A stretch of DNA of 64,000 nt from Poindextera sp035604135 (GTDB taxonomy: Bacteria; Pseudomonadota; Alphaproteobacteria; Caulobacterales; Caulobacteraceae): assembly GCA_035604135.1 (NCBI GenBank), contig DATNJB010000084.1:1-64000 (forward strand). The letters run 5' to 3'. The number at the start of each line of letters is the position of its first letter. Position 1 is the stretch's first letter. Shown piece by piece: positions 16,550 to 22,665 of the stretch. Below the pieces are notes generated by a model that was not told the origin of the DNA, ran no database searches, and worked only from the letters and a program-made list of their open reading frames with translations. A program made the position numbers and the translations under genes.

Positions 16550-17314
16550 TCACTCGGCCTTGGCGGGCCGGCGCCGGTCAAGACCCTGATGCTCGGTGAT
16601 CTTCCAGGGGTAGTGGTCGCCCTCGCCACCCGCGCCCACCGCCTGCATGTGGTTCGAGATCGCCTTGCGCCAGCCCCGGCTCATGTTGGCGGTGGTCATG
16701 TGCGGGGTCTTCGAGTGGTGGAAGGTGACGTCGCCGCGCGAAATCGGGCAGACGACCATGTTCGCCTCGTCCACATCGCACGTGATCAGGTCGCTCTGCA
16801 CGCCGGCGACCGGATGGTGGGCCAAGACGCCCAGTTTGTGGCCGCGATCGATGAAATGCATGCAGCCGTTTTCCGCATTCACGTCCTGCAGCGGTATCCA
16901 GCCGGTGACGCCTTTCTCGTCCAGGTTTCGGCCCCAGTAGGCCTCGTCCTGGTGCCAGGCGGTGGGCGCGCTCTTTTCCGGCGGCTTGGCGAGGAACTGG
17001 TCGTACCAGAACTCGACGTCCTGCCCGAGCAGCGCCGAGCCGAACGCGACCAGCCATTTGCGGTAGGGTTGGTCCTTGATCTCGCGCCAGACGAACGAGG
17101 GCGACGACTGCACGATGCGGAACGAGCGGTCCTCAAGGCTCTCCTTGGCGTCCCAGGCCCAATCCTTGGCGAAGCGCTCCTTCTCCTCGATCAGCTTTTC
17201 GCAACGGGCCTCCAGCTCGTCGAGCTGGTCCTTGCCGATGGCGTCCTTGACCACGATCCAGCCGTGCTCGCGGAAGAAGGCGATCTGTTCGGGCGACGCA
17301 GTTGGATAGGGCAT
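16550..17314 (-). CDS. PhyH-family Fe(II)/2-oxoglutarate dioxygenase (2 of 4)
   Basis: A 254-residue phytanoyl-CoA-hydroxylase-like oxygenase. The HxD pair is H121 and D123 (AWHQDEAYWG), and the distal His region is TFHHSKTPHMTTAN (199-210), followed by Arg residues for the co-substrate. The ATG at 17314 comes 9 nt after the stop of the rhamnulokinase gene, so the two genes share a transcript. This places an oxygenase directly in the rhamnose kinase operon. A function such as oxidative removal of a methyl or other substituent from the sugar is a plausible inference but is not shown by sequence. Confidence 0.88.
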   Translation of the reverse strand: MPYPTASPEQIAFFREHGWIVVKDAIGKDQLDELEARCEKLIEEKERFAKDWAWDAKESLEDRSFRIVQSSPSFVWREIKDQPYRKWLVAFGSALLGQDVEFWYDQFLAKPPEKSAPTAWHQDEAYWGRNLDEKGVTGWIPLQDVNAENGCMHFIDRGHKLGVLAHHPVAGVQSDLITCDVDEANMVVCPISRGDVTFHHSKTPHMTTANMSRGWRKAISNHMQAVGAGGEGDHYPWKITEHQGLDRRRPAKAE

Positions 17315-17323
17315 GGGGGCTCT

Positions 17324-18712
17324 TCAGGTGAGAGGGGTCAGGGTTTCCGCGTGTGCGGCGGCGCGCCACGCATGGGCGTAAGCGGCGAGGTCGAACGGGG
17401 CGGGCTCGATGAGGTGAAGCGGCTGCGGTGGGTGGAGCGCTGGCCAGAACAGGCGCGCGGCGCCGAACGCCACCGCGTCGCTCCCGCCCGGACAGGCGTA
17501 GACGGGGCGATCGGTGCGCAGCGCGGCGAGCGCGGCTGGAAAGACCGGATCGTCGGCGAAGCGGCCCTCGATGACGACGGGCCCTTCGGCGCCGACCAGA
17601 TCGAGCTCGACGTCGCTCATCAGCGCCAGGTGCAGCGAGGCCAAGCTGGCGCGCCTGCTCAACGTCCCGGGAGCGCCGACGACGGTTCCGCGCGCGCCGG
17701 GGAAGGGGCCGCCGGGCGCGAAGGCGGGATGGGTGCGAACGCCGGCCTCGATCACGCTGGCGGCGGTCTCGAGCGTCGGGCGCGCGCCGATCCCGTCGCC
17801 CAGGATCTCGGCGTACTCCCGCCCGCCCATGAACCGGGTCGACGGCACGGGATGTCCCTCGACATCGACGTTGACCAGGACGTCGCGGGCGGGATCGAGG
17901 CGCTGAGCCCCGCCGCCCGATTGGAAGGTGACGAACCAGGTGCCGGTGGAGATGAGGCTGAACGGTCGCCGGAACGTCTCGGGGAAGGCGCGCGCCGCGA
18001 ACAGCGACGCGTTGCTGTCGTGAACGCCGCAGAGCACCTGGCAGTCGCGCGGCAGACCGGCCTCGGCGGCGACGTCTGCGCGCAGGGTGCCGAGCACGGC
18101 GCCCGCCGCCTGGATCGGCGGAAAGCGGTCGGCCCAACCCCGCCGTTCGGCGAGCGGCGCATACCCGCCGGCGTGCGGTCGCCAGAGGTCGGTGTGGCAT
18201 CCGAGGCTGCTTACCTCTGCAGCGCGCTCTCCGGAGAACCGCCAGGCCCAGTATTGCGGCCAGAGCAGCGCCTGCGCCTGGGCCGGCCAGGCGTCGGGAC
18301 AGAGGCTCTCCTGCCAGTAGAGCTGCTGGCCCAGATTCAGCCCCAGCGGCAGCCGCGGCGAGCCGGTGAGCGCGAACGGGTCGCGCTCGGCGTCGTAGGC
18401 GCGGGCGATCTCGCCGGGCGGCGCCGCCTCGTAGTCCATCACCGGCGCGGCGAGACGATCGCCCGCGACGAGGGCCGCGGCCGCGCCGTGTCCGACCGGG
18501 GCGATGGCGACGATGTGGGCGGCTTCGGCGACCGCTTTCAGCGCGTCGATCGCCCAGGTCTCGATCCGCTCGGCGTCAAGCGTTGGGCGGCCGTCGTGCA
18601 TCGGCGCGGCGTTGGCCCGCATGCGCGTCGCCAGCACGCGACCTTCGTGGTCGACCAGGGTCAGCTTCGCGTGGGTCTTGCCCACATCCAGGACGGCGAC
18701 GGCCTCGACCAA
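17324..18712 (-). CDS. rhaK: Rhamnulokinase-like FGGY carbohydrate kinase
   Basis: A 462-residue FGGY-family sugar kinase, predicted to phosphorylate L-rhamnulose. The N-terminal phosphate-binding strand is VLDVGKTHAKLTL, the catalytic Asp is in GVHDSNASLF, and the ATP region has STGTWFVTF. Length and pattern resemble the rhizobial RhaK type. The frame begins with TTG at 18712, with GAGAGAG about 10 nt upstream; no ATG fits better. It diverges from the isomerase gene across a gap that carries an operator-like array, and a PhyH oxygenase follows 9 nt downstream. Confidence 0.87.
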   Translation of the reverse strand: MVEAVAVLDVGKTHAKLTLVDHEGRVLATRMRANAAPMHDGRPTLDAERIETWAIDALKAVAEAAHIVAIAPVGHGAAAALVAGDRLAAPVMDYEAAPPGEIARAYDAERDPFALTGSPRLPLGLNLGQQLYWQESLCPDAWPAQAQALLWPQYWAWRFSGERAAEVSSLGCHTDLWRPHAGGYAPLAERRGWADRFPPIQAAGAVLGTLRADVAAEAGLPRDCQVLCGVHDSNASLFAARAFPETFRRPFSLISTGTWFVTFQSGGGAQRLDPARDVLVNVDVEGHPVPSTRFMGGREYAEILGDGIGARPTLETAASVIEAGVRTHPAFAPGGPFPGARGTVVGAPGTLSRRASLASLHLALMSDVELDLVGAEGPVVIEGRFADDPVFPAALAALRTDRPVYACPGGSDAVAFGAARLFWPALHPPQPLHLIEPAPFDLAAYAHAWRAAAHAETLTPLT

Positions 18713-18731
18713 GTCGTTGGCTCTCTCTGAC

Positions 18732-18761
18732 GGGCGTGATCGAACTTAATGCAAATTGATT
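18732..18761 (-). promoter_or_regulatory. Putative operator: tandem GATCA-like decamers
   Basis: On the minus strand the units are AATCAATTTG, CATTAAGTTC and GATCACGCCC, related to the other arrays (AAGTTCGATCA is shared exactly with the site at 27962-27991). It lies in the 110-nt divergent gap between the kinase (start 18712) and the isomerase (start 18823). Confidence 0.55.
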
Positions 18762-18822
18762 GTTTCCGACCATCCCCGGCGCTAGCGTTTTCGCCTCTTC
18801 GAGCCGACGGCGGAGCCAGGCG

Positions 18823-20118
18823 ATGGACGACGCGGTGATGCCGCCTGACCTGATCGAGCGCGAGAACGCGATCCGCCTGGACGCGCTCGAAGACGAGTAC
18901 GAGAGCCTCGGCCGCGCGCTCGACCGGCGGGGCGGCTCGATCGACCGCATCAAGGACGCGCTCAAAGGGTTCGCCGTCGCGATCCCGAGCTGGGGCGTCG
19001 GCGTCGGCGGCACGCGGTTCGCCAAGTTCCCGATTGCGGGCGAGCCGACCAACATCTTCGAGAAGCTCGAGGACTGCGCCGTCGTGCAGGCGCTGGGCCG
19101 CAACACGCCAACCGTCTCCACCCACTTTCCATGGGACAAGGTCGATGACGTCACCGCGCTGAAGGAGAAGGCGCAAGGCCTGGGCATCGGCTTCGACGCG
19201 GTCAATTCCAACACCTTCCAGGACCAGCCGGGGCAGCCGCTGTCATACAAGTACGGCTCGCTGACCCATACCGATCCAGCCGTCCGCGACCAGGCGGTGC
19301 GCCACAACATCGAATGCATCGAGATCGGCAAGGCGCTGGGGTCCGAGGCGATCACGGTCTGGATCGCCGACGGCTCGAATTTCCCCGGCCAGTCGGACCT
19401 GACCGGGGCGCTCGACCGCTATCTCGACTCCATGGCCCGCATCTACGCGGCGCTGCCGGCCGACTGGCGGATGTTCATCGAGCACAAGCTGTACGAGCCT
19501 GCGTTCTACTCAACGGTCGTCTCGGACTGGGGCACGAGCCTGATGTGCGCCCAGCAGCTGGGCGACAAAGCCCAGTGCCTGGTCGACCTCGGGCACCATG
19601 CGCCGACCGTGAACATCGAGCAGATCGTCGCCCGCCTCGCGCGCGCAAAGAAGCTCGGCGGCTTCCACTTCAACGACTCGAAATACGGCGACGACGACCT
19701 CGATTCCGGTTCGATCAATCCGCACCAGCTGTTCCTGGTGTTCAACGAGCTGGTGGAGGCCGAGCGGCGCGATCCAGCGGGCTTCCGGCCCGCCTACATG
19801 CTCGACCAGTCGCACAACGTGACCGACCCGATCGAGAGCCTGCTCAACAGCGCCGCCGCCGTCGTCGCCGCCCACGCCCGCGCCCTGGTCGTCGACCGCG
19901 ACGCGCTGGGTGAGCACCAGCAAGCGAACGACGTCGTCATGGGGTTCAATGTGCTGAGGCGCGCCTACGACACCGACGTGACGCCGATCCTGGCCATGGC
20001 CCGCTACGAGCTGGGCGGCGCCATCGACCCGATCGCCGCCTACCGCGCCAGCGAATGGCGCGCGCGCAAGGCGCAGGAGCGCAAGCCAGTGGCCGTGGGG
20101 CAGGCGGGGATCGTCTAG
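18823..20118 (+). CDS. rhaI: L-rhamnose isomerase (RhaI type)
   Basis: A 431-residue xylose-isomerase-fold enzyme that converts L-rhamnose to L-rhamnulose. It resembles the L-rhamnose isomerases of rhizobia and Pseudomonas stutzeri, which differ from E. coli RhaA. Visible conserved blocks include STHFPWDK, ITVWIADGSNFPGQ, MFIEHKLYEP, CLVDLGHHAPTVNIEQ and GGFHFNDSKYGDDDLD, whose Glu, His and Asp residues would hold the two metals. The ATG at 18823 follows GGAGCCAGG; an open frame from 18760 lacks a ribosome site. It is divergent from the kinase gene. Confidence 0.92.
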   Translation: MDDAVMPPDLIERENAIRLDALEDEYESLGRALDRRGGSIDRIKDALKGFAVAIPSWGVGVGGTRFAKFPIAGEPTNIFEKLEDCAVVQALGRNTPTVSTHFPWDKVDDVTALKEKAQGLGIGFDAVNSNTFQDQPGQPLSYKYGSLTHTDPAVRDQAVRHNIECIEIGKALGSEAITVWIADGSNFPGQSDLTGALDRYLDSMARIYAALPADWRMFIEHKLYEPAFYSTVVSDWGTSLMCAQQLGDKAQCLVDLGHHAPTVNIEQIVARLARAKKLGGFHFNDSKYGDDDLDSGSINPHQLFLVFNELVEAERRDPAGFRPAYMLDQSHNVTDPIESLLNSAAAVVAAHARALVVDRDALGEHQQANDVVMGFNVLRRAYDTDVTPILAMARYELGGAIDPIAAYRASEWRARKAQERKPVAVGQAGIV

Positions 20119-20275
20119 CGGTCCAGCACGCGCCGACATCGCCTACGCCCGCTCGACGCGGACGCGGGTCGCCACGGCGTGAGGGCGGTCGGGCATGGCG
20201 CCTGGGGGACGACGCGATCCGCGCCCGCTCAGCCACCCGAAACCATCCGCGGCAACAAGCTTGAATAGCTCGACG

Positions 20276-20289
20276 TTTCTAGCTAGAAA
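20276..20289. promoter_or_regulatory. 14-bp perfect palindrome upstream of antitoxin
   Basis: TTTCTAG followed by CTAGAAA is a perfect palindrome ending 6 nt before the ATG of the Phd-like antitoxin. Antitoxins of this type usually repress their own operon through such palindromes, so this is the likely operator. It is AT-richer than the surroundings. Confidence 0.6.
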
Positions 20290-20295
20290 GGCTGA

Positions 20296-20586
20296 ATGAA
20301 GAAGGCCAGCATAACGGAAGCTAAGAACAACCTCAGCGCCCTCATCGATGGCCTGAAAGGCGGCGGTTCTTCCGTGCTCATCATGGACAGGGGACGGCCG
20401 GTGGCCCAGCTTCAGCCTGTCGAACACGAATACGAAGCGCGCCTGGCCGGACTGGTTCGCGAAGGTCTGGTTCGTCCGCGCCGCGGGCCACTACCCCGCA
20501 TGCTCCTCACCACCCCGCCGCCCGCCGCGAAGGGAGGAGCGTCCGTGCTCGAAGCCTTGCTTGAGGAGCGCCGCGAGGGTCGGTGA
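20296..20586 (+). CDS. Phd/YefM-family antitoxin
   Basis: A 96-residue antitoxin. The N-terminal MKKASITEAKNNLSALID matches the Phd/YefM DNA-binding domain (xxxxEAKxxLSxLI) and is followed by IMDRGRPVAQLQP. The C-terminal tail (about residues 55-96) is variable and would bind the toxin. Its stop overlaps the GTG start of the PIN-domain toxin (GTGA). A 14-bp palindrome directly upstream is the probable autoregulatory site. Confidence 0.88.
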   Translation: MKKASITEAKNNLSALIDGLKGGGSSVLIMDRGRPVAQLQPVEHEYEARLAGLVREGLVRPRRGPLPRMLLTTPPPAAKGGASVLEALLEERREGR

Positions 20587-21020
20587 TTTTCTGGGACGCA
20601 TCGGCGATTGTGCCTCTGCTGGTGGCCGAGCCGTCGACCGAGAGGCTGCAGGCGATCGCTGGGCGAGACGCCGACATGATGGTCTGGTGGGGGACTGAGG
20701 TCGAATGCGCCTCCGCGTTGGCGCGCCTCGAACGAGCCGGCGCGCTCGACGCAACGAGCCTAGCGCCGTCGGCGGAGCGGCTCGCAGCGTTGGCTGACGC
20801 TTGGCACGAGGTCGAGCCGAGCGAGATCCTTCGCGAGACCGCCCTCAGATGTTTGCGGGTGCATCCTCTGCGAGCCGCCGACGCGTTGCAGCTGGCGGCG
20901 GCCTTCGTCGCCGCTCGGGCGAGACCGCATTCGCTGCACCTCCTGACCCTTGATGACCGGCTTGCGGAGGCGGCGCGGAAGGAGGGGTTCACGCCGGTAG
21001 ACGCTGCCGGGATCGTCTGA
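20583..21020 (+). CDS. vapC: PIN-domain toxin (VapC family)
   Basis: A 145-residue PIN-domain ribonuclease toxin. The acidic catalytic residues are visible in order: Asp in FWDASAIVPLL, Glu in EVECASALARLE, Asp in RAADALQLAAA and Asp in LTLDDRLAEAA. It starts with GTG at 20583 inside the antitoxin stop. PIN toxins cleave specific RNAs when the antitoxin is degraded. The partner is Phd-like rather than AbrB-like, unlike the second module at 21.4 kb. Confidence 0.9.
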   Translation: MIFWDASAIVPLLVAEPSTERLQAIAGRDADMMVWWGTEVECASALARLERAGALDATSLAPSAERLAALADAWHEVEPSEILRETALRCLRVHPLRAADALQLAAAFVAARARPHSLHLLTLDDRLAEAARKEGFTPVDAAGIV

Positions 21021-21130
21021 CGCGGCACGCCCCGGTTGATTCATCGAAGGCGCGCGGCCAGCTTTGCCTTGCGCGGGCGCGCGCCGACGCTAGGGTTCCG
21101 CCGGCCGCAAGGCGGGGTCGCAGCGCCGAC

Positions 21131-21280
21131 ATGCCGACAGACGTCCGCTTCATGCGCCTCTGCGCCAAGATGGGCTTCTGCGACTACCGGCTTGAGACCG
21201 ACCGATGGCCCGACTGCGTCGACCAGGTCCCCTACGACTTCAGGGCCGAAGCCCGAAAGCTGGCCGGCGGCCATGTCTGA
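21131..21280 (+). CDS. Possible small protein, 49 residues, unknown
   Basis: ATG at 21131 opens a 49-codon frame beginning MPTDVRFMRLCAKMGFCDY and ending in RAEARKLAGGHV. Codons have the strong GC3 bias of real genes here, and the composition (two Cys, many charged and aromatic residues) is protein-like. No good ribosome site precedes the ATG; AAGGCGGGG lies about 15 nt upstream. It could be a small gene or the tail of a decayed longer gene. I do not recognise it. Its TGA is immediately followed by a 15-bp repeat also found after the second vapC gene. Confidence 0.4.
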   Translation: MPTDVRFMRLCAKMGFCDYRLETDRWPDCVDQVPYDFRAEARKLAGGHV

Positions 21281-21330
21281 CGTCTTCATCTCCGGTCCTT
21301 GCTCCACCCTCTCCCCCGCGAAGAGCGGGG
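21279..21330. repeat. 15-bp direct repeat plus REP-like hairpin, left copy
   Basis: GACGTCTTCATCTCC at 21279-21293 is followed by a hairpin (CCCCGC/GCGGGG, 21314-21330). The same 15 bases recur at 22052-22066, again followed by a CCCCCGC/GCGGGGG hairpin. The two copies bracket the vapBC module. Confidence 0.55.
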
Positions 21331-21392
21331 CGCGGGTTCTTGGACGGCGGGCGTCAGTGTCTGACGTATTCATAAGCGGGCGGTCATGCTAT

Positions 21393-21427
21393 TCTTACGT
21401 TCTGACGATCGATCGGAGAACGTAAGA
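21393..21427. promoter_or_regulatory. 11-bp inverted repeat covering the vapB ribosome site
   Basis: TCTTACGTTCT (21393-21403) and AGAACGTAAGA (21417-21427) are perfect inverted repeats separated by 13 nt that contain GATCGATC. The right arm ends 2 nt before the vapB ATG, and GGAG of the ribosome site sits at the edge of the loop and arm. It is the likely binding site for the VapBC complex and could also form an mRNA hairpin hiding the ribosome site. Confidence 0.65.
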
Positions 21428-21429
21428 CG

Positions 21430-21642
21430 ATGCTTCATACCGCGACGCTTTCATCCAAGTACCAGATCTCGATTCCGAAGGCCGTGCGGGCTGCTCACCA
21501 GTGGAAACCGGGGCAGGGGTTCGCCTTTGTCCCGAAGGGAAGCGGGGTGCTGCTCATGCCCGTGCCCGACGTGAAGGATCTGAAGGGCCTCGTTCGCGGC
21601 GCCGACACGGGCGACTACCGCGACAGGAGCGATCGCGTCTGA
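21430..21642 (+). CDS. vapB: AbrB/SpoVT-type antitoxin (VapB)
   Basis: A 70-residue antitoxin. The N-terminal ATLSSKYQISIPKAVRAAH is the swapped-hairpin AbrB DNA-binding motif, and the C-terminal KDLKGLVRGADTGDYRDR is the usual toxin-binding tail of VapB proteins. The ATG at 21430 follows GGAGAACGTAAGACG. The stop overlaps the vapC start (TGATG). It probably represses its own operon through the inverted repeat at 21393-21427. Confidence 0.9.
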   Translation: MLHTATLSSKYQISIPKAVRAAHQWKPGQGFAFVPKGSGVLLMPVPDVKDLKGLVRGADTGDYRDRSDRV

Positions 21643-22049
21643 TGCGGCTTGTGGACACCTCGGCCTGGATCGAGTGGCTGGTCGGGTCGTCCACCGGCGA
21701 GCGATTGGGGCCGGCGCTGCCTGAACAGACCGCCTGGCTCGCGCCGACGATCGTTCAGCTCGAGTTGGCGAAGTGGCTGACGCGGGAAGCCGGTGAGGAG
21801 CGCGCCGACCAGGTCATCGGCTTCAGCCAACTGTGCGTCGTCGCGCCACTCGACACCGAGATCGCTCTTTCCGCCGCGGAGATCTGCGGCCGGCTGAGGC
21901 TCGCAACCGCCGATGCGATCGTCTACGCAACCGCGCTGAAGTACGGCGCGGACCTGCTGACCTGCGACGCGCATTTCGACGGCTTGCCGGGCGTGGTCTA
22001 CCTCGCCAAGTCCGACCCGCAGCCTCGTCGCGGACCGCCCCCCGGTTGA
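21642..22049 (+). CDS. vapC: PIN-domain ribonuclease toxin VapC
   Basis: A 135-residue PIN-domain toxin. The catalytic acids are seen in LVDTSAWIEWL (Asp), IVQLELAKWL (Glu), ATADAIVYATA (Asp) and LLTCDAHFDGLPGV (Asp). The ATG at 21642 overlaps the antitoxin stop (TGATG), the usual arrangement of vapBC pairs. It differs in sequence from the PIN toxin at 20583 and has an AbrB-type partner, so the two modules are not recent duplicates. Confidence 0.92.
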   Translation: MRLVDTSAWIEWLVGSSTGERLGPALPEQTAWLAPTIVQLELAKWLTREAGEERADQVIGFSQLCVVAPLDTEIALSAAEICGRLRLATADAIVYATALKYGADLLTCDAHFDGLPGVVYLAKSDPQPRRGPPPG

Positions 22050-22051
22050 GC

Positions 22052-22226
22052 GACGTCTTCATCTCCTACCTCAGTTCAACCCTCGCCCCCGCTCTTTGCG
22101 GGGGAGATTGCAGGGTGAGGGGGCCGCGGCGGTTCAGCGACCGCGTCGGCGCCGGCGTTCGCGCGGAGGGGCCGTTCCCCTCACCACCCTGCCCTCTCCC
22201 CGCTCGCGCGGGGCGAGGGTTCTTGC
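22052..22226. repeat. 15-bp direct repeat plus REP-like hairpins, right copy
   Basis: GACGTCTTCATCTCC (22052-22066) repeats 21279-21293. It is followed by hairpins CCCCCGC/GCGGGGG at 22086-22104 and CCCCGC/GCGGGG at 22198-22213, embedded in CCCTC/GAGGG-rich sequence. The stretch 22050-22333 has no gene that I can support. Confidence 0.6.
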
Positions 22227-22333
22227 AGAGCGGCCGCCGGACGCCCGCCTGAACGAACCTGCACGCACGAGTTCACCGCAGGTTCAGCGGCCAAATTGCC
22301 TAATGCGGGCACGGGCTGGCCGAAGAGGAAGAG

Positions 22334-22615
22334 ATGAAGAAACTCGTCGCACTCGCCGCCGTGGGCGCCTTGGGGCTGGCCTCAACAGCCGCGCTGAGCA
22401 CCCCTGCCAACGCCGCCCCGTTGCCGCTGATCAACGCATCGTACTGGTGCGGGCCGGGCTGGCACCCGAACGCATGGGGCCGCTGCGTGCCCAACTACTA
22501 CGGCTTGGGCTATTGGGGTCCCGGCTGGGGTCCTGGCTTCCACGGCCGCGTGTTCGTCGACCGCGGGTTCCACGGCGGCTTCCGTGGCGGATTCCGCGGT
22601 GGGCATCATCGCTAG
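22334..22615 (+). CDS. Small exported glycine-rich protein (GCG_CRPN-like)
   Basis: A 93-residue protein with a clear signal peptide (MKKLVALAAVGALGLAST and on, cleavage probably after ANA at about residue 27). The mature part starts with YWCGPGWHPNAWGRCVPN, resembling the GCG_CRPN prefix found in small exported alphaproteobacterial proteins, followed by Gly/Trp/Tyr-rich and FRGGFRGGHH repeats. A ribosome site (GAGGAAGAG) precedes the ATG. Function is unknown; a cell-surface or periplasmic role is inferred from the signal peptide. It converges with the aldolase gene. Confidence 0.8.
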   Translation: MKKLVALAAVGALGLASTAALSTPANAAPLPLINASYWCGPGWHPNAWGRCVPNYYGLGYWGPGWGPGFHGRVFVDRGFHGGFRGGFRGGHHR

Positions 22616-22665
22616 CGCCTGACGCGCCTCCTCGCGTGTGTTCGCGAGGAGGCCGCGCAGCCGGT

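Larger units (their letters stand above)
21021..21392. other. Spacer between two toxin-antitoxin modules
   Basis: This stretch of about 370 nt between the first PIN toxin and the second antitoxin operon holds a possible 49-codon ORF (21131-21280), a 15-bp direct-repeat copy (21279-21293) and a REP-like hairpin (21314-21330). I see no other gene or RNA in it. Confidence 0.5.

Noticed and set aside
16484..18730. 748-codon open frame on the plus strand opposite PhyH2 and rhaK
   Set aside because: Low-complexity shadow of two recognisable minus-strand genes.
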